Below, in pieces: positions 9,106-16,887 of a stretch of DNA of 64,000 nt. Under the pieces are notes generated by a model. That model was not told where the DNA came from and did no database searches. It saw only the letters and a program-made list of their open reading frames with translations. The position numbers and the translations under genes are program-made. The DNA comes from Crocinitomicaceae bacterium (GTDB taxonomy: Bacteria > Bacteroidota > Bacteroidia > Flavobacteriales_G > Salibacteraceae). The stretch lies in contig PAME01000001.1 in assembly GCA_002707155.1 (NCBI GenBank), positions 155,601-219,600 on the forward strand, written 5' to 3'. Position 1 is the first letter of the stretch. Every line of letters begins with the position of its first letter.

Positions 9106-9459
9106 ATGAAGAAAGTATACTATTTATCTAACTGCAGCACCTGCAAGCGAATCATTGAAGACCTTCAATTGAAATCAAAGAACTTTGAATTTCAAGATAT
9201 CAAAACTAACAAAATTACCTCCGCACAACTAGAGCAAATGCACGAATTGGCAGGTTCATACGAGTCTTTATTTTCAAGAAGATCCATGCAATTTAAAGCA
9301 AGAAATATAGGTGGGAAAACGTTATCTGAACTGGATTACAAGACCCTAATCCTAGAAGAATATACTTTTCTTAAAAGACCCGTAGTGCTTTTGGGAGAAA
9401 CGATTTTTATTGGAAACGCCAAGAAAAACTTAGAGGAGCTAAAAGCAGCACTTTCCTAA
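9106..9459 (+). CDS. ArsC/Spx-family thioredoxin-fold protein (arsenate reductase-like)
   Basis: 117 residues of thioredoxin-like fold. The redox motif is at the expected place near the N-terminus, LSNCSTCK, with Cys10 and Cys13. The typical late segment LKRPVVLLGETIFIGN is present. True ArsC enzymes of the glutaredoxin-linked class use one Cys with distant Arg residues, and Spx-type regulators use CxxC, so this CxxC member may be a reductase or an Spx-like protein. Without arsR or arsB nearby, arsenate resistance is not supported by context. It overlaps the convergent HMA gene by 4 bp at the stop codons. Confidence 0.85.
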   Translation: MKKVYYLSNCSTCKRIIEDLQLKSKNFEFQDIKTNKITSAQLEQMHELAGSYESLFSRRSMQFKARNIGGKTLSELDYKTLILEEYTFLKRPVVLLGETIFIGNAKKNLEELKAALS

Positions 9460-9800
9460 TGTTTCTCCTGGGTTTTGTACCTGCAGCATTTTGAAATTTT
9501 TTCGTAATCCTCATCAGTTGCTTTTGCATAGTCATTATCGTGCCCAGCCTTAGCCAGTGCTTCACCAATTTCTTGCGGGGTAGTTTTTCCTTCTTTGTAA
9601 ACAACTACTAAAACCTCTGTTTCTTTATTCCAAGAAGCAGATTTTATTCCTTTCGAAAAGTTTACCGTTTCCTCAATTCTATTTTTGCACATGTTGCATA
9701 TTCCCTCCACATGAAACTTAGCCTCTACTTTACCTTTTTTTTGAGAAAATCCGGCCAACGTAGTAAGGGTAATTATACTTGCAATTAATAAATTTTTCAT
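9456..9800 (-). CDS. Exported heavy-metal-associated (HMA) domain protein
   Basis: The start is set at the ATG at 9800, because a signal peptide (MKNLLIASIITLTTLAGFS) begins there; the track's upstream start adds 26 implausible residues. After cleavage the protein is an HMA fold, with the metal-binding loop GICNMCKNRIEE (CxxC), a beta strand with VLVVVYKEG, and a C-terminal pair CC near the end. Such periplasmic copper or zinc carriers are common in Bacteroidota and are often linked to copper handling. No exporter is adjacent. Stop codon shared in a 4-bp overlap with the arsC-like gene. Confidence 0.85.
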   Translation of the reverse strand: MKNLLIASIITLTTLAGFSQKKGKVEAKFHVEGICNMCKNRIEETVNFSKGIKSASWNKETEVLVVVYKEGKTTPQEIGEALAKAGHDNDYAKATDEDYEKISKCCRYKTQEKH

Positions 9801-9867
9801 GAGATTCTGTTTTAAAGTTTTACTGTCAAGAACAAAAAGCGTGCTATAAATACACAACTTCGCTTCA

Positions 9868-10752
9868 GTGAAAAACACAAATATAAAGGCACATGCTGCA
9901 CTATTTGCTGCAAACCTAATTTATGGGCTGAATTACTCTGTGGCCAAAGATGTAATGCCCGAATACATTCAACCATTTGGCTTCATTTTACTTCGAGTAT
10001 TAGGTGCTTCTCTACTATTTTGGTTTTTTCATAGTTTACTAAGCAACGAAAAAATTGACAAAAAAGATTGGCCTAGAATTGCGCTTTGTGGTTTATTCGG
10101 AGTTGCTATGAATCAGCTTTTATTCTTTGCTGGGCTAAATATTACAACCCCCATCAATGCTGCAATCATAATGACTTCCAACCCTATTTTAGTACTTATT
10201 GCAGCATCAATTATTCTTCATGAAGTCATCACAAAACAAAAAATCTTAGGGCTTTCCCTAGGCGTAATTGGGGCACTGCTCATTATAATATTCAAGGCTG
10301 ATTTTTCATTTGATTCTACAACATGGCCTGGAGATGTTATGATTCTGATGAATGCGGCATCTTATGGAGTGTATTTAGTAATTGTAAAACCCCTAATGAC
10401 CAAATATCAGCCATTAACCATTATAAAGTGGGTGTTTACTTTTGGGGTGCTCTATGTTATTCCCTTTGGATTTTATGATTTCATGGCCATAGAATGGTCC
10501 TCTTTTACTACTACTATTTGGTTGGAAACAGCCTTTGTAGTTATATGCACTACCTTTTTCGCTTATTTACTTAACATCTTCGCGCTCAAGAAACTGCAGC
10601 CCTCCACTGTTAGTACCTACATTTATACACAGCCTGTTTTAGCCTCATTTTTTGCTATCATAATGGGAAAAGATGAGTTGAGTTTAGTTAAAATCGTTGG
10701 AGCGGTCCTCATTTTTACAGGAGTATACATTGTCAGCAAACGGTTTACCTAA
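9868..10752 (+). CDS. DMT-superfamily transporter, EamA type
   Basis: 294 residues forming ten hydrophobic helices in two five-helix repeats, the standard EamA architecture of metabolite exporters. Family features include the opening AALFAANLIYGLNYSVAKD and the second-repeat segment QPVLASFFAIIMGKDELS. It starts with GTG at 9868. A weak box (CAACTTCG) lies 5 nt upstream. It is oriented with the yicC-gmk-nadD group downstream but a promoter box lies between. The substrate cannot be read from sequence. Confidence 0.88.
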   Translation: MKNTNIKAHAALFAANLIYGLNYSVAKDVMPEYIQPFGFILLRVLGASLLFWFFHSLLSNEKIDKKDWPRIALCGLFGVAMNQLLFFAGLNITTPINAAIIMTSNPILVLIAASIILHEVITKQKILGLSLGVIGALLIIIFKADFSFDSTTWPGDVMILMNAASYGVYLVIVKPLMTKYQPLTIIKWVFTFGVLYVIPFGFYDFMAIEWSSFTTTIWLETAFVVICTTFFAYLLNIFALKKLQPSTVSTYIYTQPVLASFFAIIMGKDELSLVKIVGAVLIFTGVYIVSKRFT

Positions 10753-10766
10753 GCACTCTGCTTTAT

Positions 10767-10774
10767 TACATTTG
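10767..10774 (+). promoter_or_regulatory. TAnnTTTG -7 box upstream of yicC-gmk-nadD
   Basis: TACATTTG is an exact match. The GTG start given in the ORF track (10774) overlaps the last base of the box, which supports the later ATG at 10792 as the real start. Confidence 0.5.
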
Positions 10775-10791
10775 TGGAAATTAATGATGGT

Positions 10792-11667
10792 ATGATATTA
10801 TCCATGACCGGATTCGGGAAGGCAACAAATGAGTTTAACGGAACAAAAATCACTGTTGAGGTGAAAACGCTTAACTCGAAAATGAACGATACTAAAATTC
10901 GGGTACCCAGCTCCTACAGGGAAAAAGAACTTGAAATTCGCAATCTCATCACTGAAAAACTAGATAGAGGTAAAATTGACGTTTCACTGAATTTAGAATC
11001 GACTAACAAAACTTCGGCGGTAAAAATTAACAGCGAATTAGTTGCTGAATATAATGCCCAACTACAAGGTGTTAGTGAAGAACTCGGGCTAGTACCCGCT
11101 GATGCATTGAACTTAATAATGAGAATGCCTAACGTCTTGGAATCGGAAAACCACGAATTTGATGCCCAAGAATACAATAGCATAAAACAAACCATTTTAG
11201 AGGGGCTTAACGCCTGCAATAATTTCAGAAAAGATGAAGGATTACAGCTCGAAAATGATCTTAAGAAGCGCATTGCCATTATTAGTGACCGTTTGGAAAA
11301 AGTAATGAAGCTCGCGCCTGCCCGTGTCGACAACAAACGCGAAAAATTACTTGCTCGCTTTGAGGACATGAAAAAAGACGACGATGTTTTTGACAATAAT
11401 CGATTCGAACAAGAGCTCATCTATTACTTAGAGAAACTAGATATAACTGAAGAACATGTGCGCTTAAAGTCTCACTTAGAATATTTTTCCAACACTATGG
11501 ATAGCGATCCTGGACAAGGGAAAAAATTAGGTTTTATTGGCCAAGAAATGGGCCGAGAGATTAATACCATTGGTTCAAAAGCAAACCATGCAGAAATGCA
11601 GCGACATGTGGTTGAAATGAAGGACGAACTCGAAAAAATAAAAGAGCAAGTATTAAACGTATTATAG
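10792..11667 (+). CDS. yicC: YicC-family endoribonuclease
   Basis: Conserved bacterial RNase family of about 290 residues. The start is moved to ATG 10792 so the protein opens MILSMTGFGKA, the family's usual N-terminus. The C-terminal DUF1732 part is clear, with FEQELIYYLEKLDITEEHVRLKSHL and the closing signature GFIGQEMGREINTIGSKAN. The middle third is helical. It is 4 nt upstream of gmk, and the yicC-gmk-nadD order is common in Bacteroidota, which suggests co-transcription. RNA cleavage activity is known for E. coli YicC; a role here is by homology. Confidence 0.92.
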   Translation: MILSMTGFGKATNEFNGTKITVEVKTLNSKMNDTKIRVPSSYREKELEIRNLITEKLDRGKIDVSLNLESTNKTSAVKINSELVAEYNAQLQGVSEELGLVPADALNLIMRMPNVLESENHEFDAQEYNSIKQTILEGLNACNNFRKDEGLQLENDLKKRIAIISDRLEKVMKLAPARVDNKREKLLARFEDMKKDDDVFDNNRFEQELIYYLEKLDITEEHVRLKSHLEYFSNTMDSDPGQGKKLGFIGQEMGREINTIGSKANHAEMQRHVVEMKDELEKIKEQVLNVL

Positions 11668-11671
11668 CTTC

Positions 11672-12238
11672 ATGACCAATAAAGCCGTCATATTTTCAGC
11701 ACCCTCAGGTGCTGGTAAAACAACTATTGTTCAGCAGCTATTAAAAAAAATGGATGCACTTTCTTTTTCAGTTTCAGCGACCAGCAGAGCTGCAAGAGGG
11801 GACGAGAAAAATGAAGTTGATTACTTGTTTTTGTCTCCGCAGGAGTTCAAACAAAAAATTGAAGATGACGATTTTGTTGAGTTTGAAGAAGTGTATACCG
11901 ATCAATTTTATGGTACGTTAAAATCAGAAGTAAATCGCGTTTGGAGTCAAGGCAAGACGGTTATTTTTGATGTTGATGTAGTTGGAGGGGTGCATCTAAA
12001 ATCTTTTTTTGGCGAAAATGCTTTAGCCATTTTTGTAATGCCTCCAAGTATTGAGGAACTCGAAAAGCGTCTGAGAGGAAGGCAAACCGAAAGTGAGGAG
12101 AAAATAAAAATGCGTTTGGGAAAGGCAAAAAATGAACTTGAGTTTGCTTCTAAGTTTGACGCAATTCTTGAAAACAAAATCTTAGATCAAGCTGTCTTAA
12201 CTGCTGAAACTATGATTACCGAATTTATCTCTAAATGA
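11672..12238 (+). CDS. gmk: Guanylate kinase
   Basis: Phosphorylates GMP to GDP with ATP in cytosolic purine nucleotide synthesis. The P-loop SAPSGAGKTT is near the N-terminus, followed by the GMP-binding segment SATSRAARGDE and VDYLF, then the acidic strand VIFDVDVVGG. The lid residues KRLRGRQTESEEKI follow. At 188 residues it is the usual length. It overlaps nadD by 4 bp (ATGA), so translation is probably coupled. Confidence 0.97.
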   Translation: MTNKAVIFSAPSGAGKTTIVQQLLKKMDALSFSVSATSRAARGDEKNEVDYLFLSPQEFKQKIEDDDFVEFEEVYTDQFYGTLKSEVNRVWSQGKTVIFDVDVVGGVHLKSFFGENALAIFVMPPSIEELEKRLRGRQTESEEKIKMRLGKAKNELEFASKFDAILENKILDQAVLTAETMITEFISK

Positions 12239-12840
12239 AAATAGGTCTATATTTCGGAACCTTCAATCCCATTCATGTTGGGCATTTGATTATTGCAAAT
12301 CATATGGTGAGTTACACCGATTTGGATCAAGTTTGGCTAGTCGTTTCTCCTCAAAATCCCCTGAAAAAAAAAGAAAGTTTATTGGCCGACTACCATCGCT
12401 TAGCATTGGTTAACAATGCCATTTTTGACAATTTATCTTTACGTTCCTGTGATATTGAATTTAAGCTGGAGAAGCCTTCATATACTGGAATTACTCTTGC
12501 CTATTTAAAAGACAAATACCCGCAACATGAATTTGCACTTATTATGGGTGAAGACAATTTGAGAACATTTCATAAATGGCAAAACTACCAGTCTATTATT
12601 GATGAGCATGAGCTGTTTGTTTACCCAAGAATTTTGACCGAACAAGAAATACACGACTCTAATAAATCCATCACTAAACCAGAGATTGAAAATCATCCAA
12701 ACGTAAAATTAACTGATGCTCCAATTATGAAAGTTTCGGCTAGCTTTATTCGTAAAGCTATAAAAGAGGGGAAAGATGTTCGCTACTTACTTACCGAACC
12801 CGTTTTTAAGTACATAGACGAGATGAACTTTTACAAATAA
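12235..12840 (+). CDS. nadD: Nicotinate-nucleotide adenylyltransferase
   Basis: Transfers AMP from ATP to nicotinate mononucleotide, giving deamido-NAD in NAD synthesis. The N-terminal nucleotidyl-transferase motif GTFNPIHVGH is intact. LIMGEDNLRTFHKWQ gives the substrate-binding GxDN-type strand, and VSASFIRKAI is the (I/V)SSTxIR-like C-terminal motif that contacts ATP phosphates. The 201-residue length fits NadD. Start overlaps gmk, forming the end of the yicC-gmk-nadD unit. Confidence 0.96.
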   Translation: MKIGLYFGTFNPIHVGHLIIANHMVSYTDLDQVWLVVSPQNPLKKKESLLADYHRLALVNNAIFDNLSLRSCDIEFKLEKPSYTGITLAYLKDKYPQHEFALIMGEDNLRTFHKWQNYQSIIDEHELFVYPRILTEQEIHDSNKSITKPEIENHPNVKLTDAPIMKVSASFIRKAIKEGKDVRYLLTEPVFKYIDEMNFYK

Positions 12841-12897
12841 GGTTATTCCCTTAGCAGTTTACGGTAGTTTTCGCTTTCCTAACTTTCACTAAACGAA

Positions 12898-12905
12898 TAG
12901 CTTTG
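12898..12905 (+). promoter_or_regulatory. TAnnTTTG -7 box of the frameshifted lipoprotein
   Basis: TAGCTTTG matches exactly and lies 26 nt before ATG 12932, the longer-leader spacing also seen at other lipoprotein genes in this window. Confidence 0.45.
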
Positions 12906-12931
12906 ACTAAATAATTTAAAAACCTTTAGTC

Positions 12932-13740
12932 ATGATCAAAAAATCTTTCAAAACCCTATCGTTTGCATTATTAGCATTGCTCGTCACATTTACTTCTTGT
13001 AAAAAAGATGAACCTGAAGAAGCTGTAACTACAGTCCAGCCGTAACTCCAGAACCCACCCCAACTCCTCCCACAGCCGGATCTCCGACACCTGCGCAATT
13101 TGGAAATGCAACCAGTAATTCCGATGGTGCATTAATAGCAATAAAAACAGCCAGTACAACATCTGCCGCCGGCCAATCATTTGAAACAGTTATAGGAACT
13201 GGTGTAGCCTATTTTACAAATACCGCTGGCAACTTTTCAACTTTCGTTGACGCAGGTGCAGTAAGCTTAGAAGGAACTGCCTTAGAAATTCAAGAAAACA
13301 AATCATATGTTCATGTTCCAGGAGCAACTATTCCGACGGGAATTAGTTTTTCGGGTGGTGCTGATTGGACTGTTGCTGGAGCAGGATCTATAAGTGCATT
13401 TAACGCAACGTTCAGCCGTTTTCCTGCAACTCCTGATATTACTTCAACAGCAGCAATTAAAAAGAACAGTGTTTACACCGTAACATATGATGCAGCTAGT
13501 TCTAACACGGTATTCGTTTCAATTTATTCTGGATTGGTTTCAATTACCAAAGGTATAAAAGCAAAAAGCGGATCAAATTCCGTTGAATTTACTGCCGCAG
13601 AAACTAAAGATATGACAGTTGGAGACGGAGCCGCTTTGGTTCAGGTTGCTCTAGCAAATTTCAAAACAGATTCTTTAGGATCTAAAAACTATGTCCTGAT
13701 CAACGAGACGGTTGTCACTGAGTTGATGAAAGTCGAATAA
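12932..13740 (+). pseudogene. Lipoprotein with Pro/Thr linker, split by a frameshift
   Basis: From ATG 12932 the frame encodes a lipoprotein signal, MIKKSFKTLSFALLALLVTF then TSCKKDEPEEAV, and stops at TAA 13043-13045. The rest is open in another frame, from about 13018 to TAA 13740: a Pro/Thr linker (PEPTPTPPTAGSPTP) and about 215 residues of a beta-rich domain (SAFNATFSRF, SVYTVTYDAAS). Joining the two needs a one-base loss restored (or two bases skipped) between 13018 and 13045. The ORF track shows only the last 68 residues. The A6 run at 13001 cannot be the slip site, because the second frame is closed by TGA at 13015. Pseudogene or sequence error; domain family not recognised. Confidence 0.75.
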
Positions 13741-13766
13741 AATGGTAGAAATATCATTGGATAATG

Positions 13767-13799
13767 AACCGCTTCTGCATTGTAGAGGCGGTTTTTTTG
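13767..13799 (+). terminator. Rho-independent terminator
   Basis: AACCGCTTCT ... AGAGGCGGTT stem with one G-T pair and a 7-nt loop, followed by a T run. Confidence 0.9.
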
Positions 13800-13811
13800 T
13801 TTGAAGGAGGT

Positions 13812-13921
13812 TTCTCGATACAAAGCTTCTATTGTCGCTTCACTCGAACTGATATACTTAAAAAAAGAAGTGTCAGTTCGAGTGTTTAAATGAGCATATG
13901 CTCATTTAAATATATCGAGAA
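13812..13921 (+). repeat. Nested palindromic element upstream of the SLC13 gene
   Basis: Outer arms TTCTCGATA / TATCGAGAA (13812-13820, 13913-13921) enclose inner arms CACTCGAACTGA / TCAGTTCGAGTG (13841-13852, 13873-13884). A separate 26-bp perfect palindrome (13885-13910) with half TTTAAATGAGCAT lies between. The ORF track's start for the SLC13 gene (13890) falls inside this palindrome. The vocabulary differs from the GTCAT/ATCTC repeats elsewhere in the window, so it is a second repeat type. Confidence 0.75.
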
Positions 13922-13940
13922 CAGAACGTACTTTAGCATT

Positions 13941-15377
13941 GTGAATCTCATTCAAAAAATAGCTTTCGCAGTAGGTCCCATCGCTTGGCTTTTAATGATG
14001 GTTTTTGGCAACAACTCCAGTAATCCAGAGCTTTACAAAATGCTCGGTATTGCCTTTTGGATGATGCTGTGGTGGATAACAGAAGTGGTTCCAATTTACG
14101 TTACCGCGCTGCTACCTATGGTATTATTTCCTTCCTTAGGCTTATTTTCAACAAAAGAAACTTTTGCACCATACGCCAATCCAATTATCTTCTTATTTAT
14201 GGGCGGCTTCATTATCGCATTGGCCATGGAAAAGCGAAAACTGCATCTCCGAATTGCACTCAACCTTATTAAAATAACTGGAACTAAACCTACCGGAATA
14301 ATACTCGGCTTCAGTCTAGCAACCGCTTTTTTAAGCATGTGGATATCCAACACCGCAACAACCGTCATGATGCTCCCTATCGCCATTTCAGTTTTGAACC
14401 TATTGTCGCAAAAAGACCAATCAAAAGAATACAAGAAATTCGGGTTAGCGCTTATGTTAAGCATCGCTTATTCTGCAAATATTGGCGGTACAATGACCTT
14501 AATCGGAACCCCACCAAACGTGGTTTTTACTGGTTTTATGTTGGATCGATACAACATAGAGGTAGGTTTTGGCGAATGGATGCTAATTGGAGTTCCATTC
14601 GGTATATTAATGCTGGGAGTCACTTATCTATTGCTCACCAAAGGTTTAATAAAAATTCGACTACCCAAGATTGAAGGAGCTAAACAGCTTATTGCAAACG
14701 AACTTTCCATACTGGGTGAGATGCAAAAAGCAGAAAAAATGGTACTTATAGTATTTGTTTTTACAGCAATACTATGGATGTTTAAAAGCCCTATAAACAC
14801 TATTCTTTTTAACGAGCCTATTCTAAGTAACACTTCCATAGCTATGCTCGGAGGTTTGCTTATGTTTTGCCTACCTGTTAATGTTTCTACTGGTGAGTTT
14901 TTGTTGAATTGGAAAGCAATGAAAGATTTGCCTTGGGGCATTTTACTGCTGTTTGGCGGTGGTTTAAGTTTGGCCGGAGGATTGGAGTCGGTAGGAGCAA
15001 TTGACCTCGTAGGTAGCTTTATAGCGGAAAACTTAGATACAAGTATTTGGGTATTGGTAATCGGACTTGCTACCTTGAGTTTGTTTGCCACAGAAATCAT
15101 GAGTAACGTGGCTTTAGTAACTGTGCTTTTACCTGTTGTTATGGGCATAAGTGACCAACTGGGCATTTCTCCTTATGAATTTGCCATACCCGTTACGCTC
15201 GCCGCCAGTTGCGCTTTTATGATGCCAATTTCTACTCCACCTAATGCCGTAGTTTACAGCAGTGGTAAAATCAAAGTAAAGCAAATGATGCGGGTTGGTT
15301 TTGTAATAAATATCGCCACTATACTTATTTTGAGCAGTCTTGTTTATTTACTAATCATCCAAATTTTCGCTCGATAA
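13941..15377 (+). CDS. SLC13/DASS-family sodium-coupled anion transporter
   Basis: Imports dicarboxylates, sulfate or related anions across the inner membrane with sodium. The start is set at GTG 13941 (MNLIQKIAFAVGP), because the track's ATG 13890 lies in a palindrome and a TACTTTAG box ends 4 nt before 13941. About eleven hydrophobic helices. Both DASS signature hairpins are present: SNTATTVMMLPIA with GGTMTLIGTPPNV, and MSNVALVTVLLPV with PISTPPNAVVYSSG. The length, about 478 residues, is normal. The substrate is not certain. The CPBP protease gene follows after 8 bp. Confidence 0.92.
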   Translation: MNLIQKIAFAVGPIAWLLMMVFGNNSSNPELYKMLGIAFWMMLWWITEVVPIYVTALLPMVLFPSLGLFSTKETFAPYANPIIFLFMGGFIIALAMEKRKLHLRIALNLIKITGTKPTGIILGFSLATAFLSMWISNTATTVMMLPIAISVLNLLSQKDQSKEYKKFGLALMLSIAYSANIGGTMTLIGTPPNVVFTGFMLDRYNIEVGFGEWMLIGVPFGILMLGVTYLLLTKGLIKIRLPKIEGAKQLIANELSILGEMQKAEKMVLIVFVFTAILWMFKSPINTILFNEPILSNTSIAMLGGLLMFCLPVNVSTGEFLLNWKAMKDLPWGILLLFGGGLSLAGGLESVGAIDLVGSFIAENLDTSIWVLVIGLATLSLFATEIMSNVALVTVLLPVVMGISDQLGISPYEFAIPVTLAASCAFMMPISTPPNAVVYSSGKIKVKQMMRVGFVINIATILILSSLVYLLIIQIFAR

Positions 15378-15385
15378 ACGCACAC

Positions 15386-16324
15386 GTGAAAAATACCATC
15401 TCATACTTCAAACAATTTCATAGCGATTATCTACCCATGCAGGGGTTTGTCTTAATTGGCGTTTTTTTAACTGTCGTAATTGCAACCAACTATCAACTCA
15501 ATCTTGAGGATAATTACATAGATAAAATTAAACCCGCTGCTTTGCGTGTTCCTGCCTTTTTCAGCTTAAACGCACTCGCGTATTTCGGAGTCCTCTTGAT
15601 GCTTAAAATGTACAGAAAATCAGCGCTGAAAGTCAATATTAGGGCTGTCTCCTACTCTGCATTCGGCCTTCTAATTCTGTCGGTAGACCGGTCTGTTTTC
15701 CCCTACTTAGTTAAACCTATTTTAGGGGATTTGCACCAACAAGAATTTATTTTTTGGTATAAAATCCTTTTTAATTCCTACGGCTGGATTACCATTTTTG
15801 GTGCTTTGTGCTTAACCAAACTGCTTTTAGATAAAAAGCAAGCTAACGGATTTTACGGGTTGCATTTTCAACTCACCAACTTTCGGTTTTATGCACTCCT
15901 GGTTGCTTTAATAATTCCAATTACCGCATTAACAGCCTTAAATTCCGAATTTAATAGTTTTTACCCCGTTTACAAACGCTGCGGCGGTTATGCATTTGCA
16001 GCTTTTCACCAAATTCCAGAATGGGTTTCTGTAATTACCTACGAGTTTTTCTACCTCACCGATTTCCTAAATACAGAATTACTTTTTAGAGGGTTTTTGG
16101 TAATTGGGGTTTCAAAATATTTGGGCAAAGACTCAATTCTTCCAATGGTAGCTGCTTACGCAGTTCTCCATTTTGGAAAACCACTAGGCGAAACCATAAG
16201 TTCTGTGTTTGGTGGATACCTATTGGGTGTACTCGCCTACTACTCCAAAAATATTTGGGGCGGCGTAATCCTCCATATTACCCTAGCGGGCAGTATGGAG
16301 TTCTTTGCCTTTTTATTGAATTAG
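15386..16324 (+). CDS. CPBP-family intramembrane glutamic endopeptidase
   Basis: 312-residue polytopic membrane protein whose C-terminal 110 residues form an ABI/CPBP domain. The first motif reads NTELLFRGFL, where the second Glu of the usual EExxxR is not adjacent (TE.LLFR). The second motif has AVLHFGKP, and GGVILHI gives the last His. CPBP proteases cleave membrane proteins, for example CAAX-type prenyl substrates or bacteriocin-related targets; the substrate here is unknown. GTG start at 15386, 8 bp after the SLC13 stop, so probably co-transcribed. The stop overlaps a convergent remnant by 4 bp. Confidence 0.82.
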   Translation: MKNTISYFKQFHSDYLPMQGFVLIGVFLTVVIATNYQLNLEDNYIDKIKPAALRVPAFFSLNALAYFGVLLMLKMYRKSALKVNIRAVSYSAFGLLILSVDRSVFPYLVKPILGDLHQQEFIFWYKILFNSYGWITIFGALCLTKLLLDKKQANGFYGLHFQLTNFRFYALLVALIIPITALTALNSEFNSFYPVYKRCGGYAFAAFHQIPEWVSVITYEFFYLTDFLNTELLFRGFLVIGVSKYLGKDSILPMVAAYAVLHFGKPLGETISSVFGGYLLGVLAYYSKNIWGGVILHITLAGSMEFFAFLLN

Positions 16325-16569
16325 TTTTTTACAATACGCACTACATCTGTTCCATTTGAAGTAATAACTTCAAGCAAATAGACACCTGAATTCAACGATT
16401 GGACATCAATGACTTTTTCGGTTGAAGCTGATCTTAATGGCAATAATCTATCTTTTGTGCTGTGCAATTGAATATAAGATGCTAATTCGTTTCTATATTT
16501 CCAAGCTGTCAATTGCAAAACACACCATTTTGCAAACTTCAAGATTAACTTACTAGGACATCTTCCCAT
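16321..16569 (-). pseudogene. Orphan type IX secretion C-terminal sorting domain remnant
   Basis: The last 30-40 residues (VQSLNSGVYLLEVITSNG and DVVRIVKN) match the type A T9SS sorting domain, which ends secreted proteins in Bacteroidota and normally follows a large passenger. Here there is no passenger: the upstream 45 codons have no signal or recognisable fold, and no longer frame continues on this strand. It is best read as the tail of a deleted secreted-protein gene. Its stop is shared in a 4-bp overlap with the CPBP gene. Confidence 0.65.
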
Positions 16570-16737
16570 TTAAAAAAAGAGCTTCTTAAATCCGCAATTA
16601 GATTTATCATCCAGCAAACTGAGGGCCCTAATTGTTTCTAGTTATTATTTCCTTTCTATCACAAAATGGCACTAATTTTTGAATGCATAAACTCGGTTTT
16701 ACCATAATTGGGACCTTAGTGTAAAGTGTCTGAAAAT

Positions 16738-16771
16738 AAAACCCTCACCAATTTTCATTAGCAAGGGTTTT
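16738..16771 (-). terminator. Candidate terminator of the nrdBA operon
   Basis: AAAACCCT ... AGGGTTTT stem with an 18-nt loop region that pairs partly (ttgcta / ggtgag), followed on the minus strand by ATTTTC. It lies about 120 nt beyond the nrdA stop. Confidence 0.5.
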
Positions 16772-16795
16772 AATAAAATGGATTTTAGCCGTATT

Positions 16796-16822
16796 GAGAT
16801 GCTGAAATAAATTCAGCATGAC
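16796..16822 (-). repeat. Short GTCAT/ATCTC palindromic repeat, 27 bp
   Basis: On the minus strand GTCATGCTGAA-TTTAT-TTCAGCATCTC: arms of nine pairs with asymmetric ends. It is the minimal form of the repeat family found also at 31534, 35374 and 59772. Confidence 0.75.
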
Positions 16823-16887
16823 GACTGCTATATTATTTGTGACGGTTTATCTGCTGCACATTTGGCTTCCCCGAATGAGTTCTGGCA

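Larger units (their letters stand above)
16570..16887. other. Intergenic stretch downstream of nrdA
   Basis: No coding potential seen. It holds a candidate terminator for nrdA (16738-16771) and one short palindromic repeat (16796-16822). The remainder is AT-rich and unremarkable. Confidence 0.6.

Noticed and set aside
10914-11420. 168-aa minus-strand ORF opposite yicC
   Set aside because: Ser-rich shadow of the well-conserved YicC frame.
13000-13007. A6 run as a programmed -1 slip site for the frameshifted lipoprotein
   Set aside because: After a slip there the second frame meets TGA at 13015-13017, before the useful frame opens, and the codon phase does not fit a heptamer slip.
14624-15166. 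180-aa minus-strand ORF inside the SLC13 gene
   Set aside because: Antisense shadow of a membrane-protein gene with no start context or motif. The plus frame carries clear DASS signatures.
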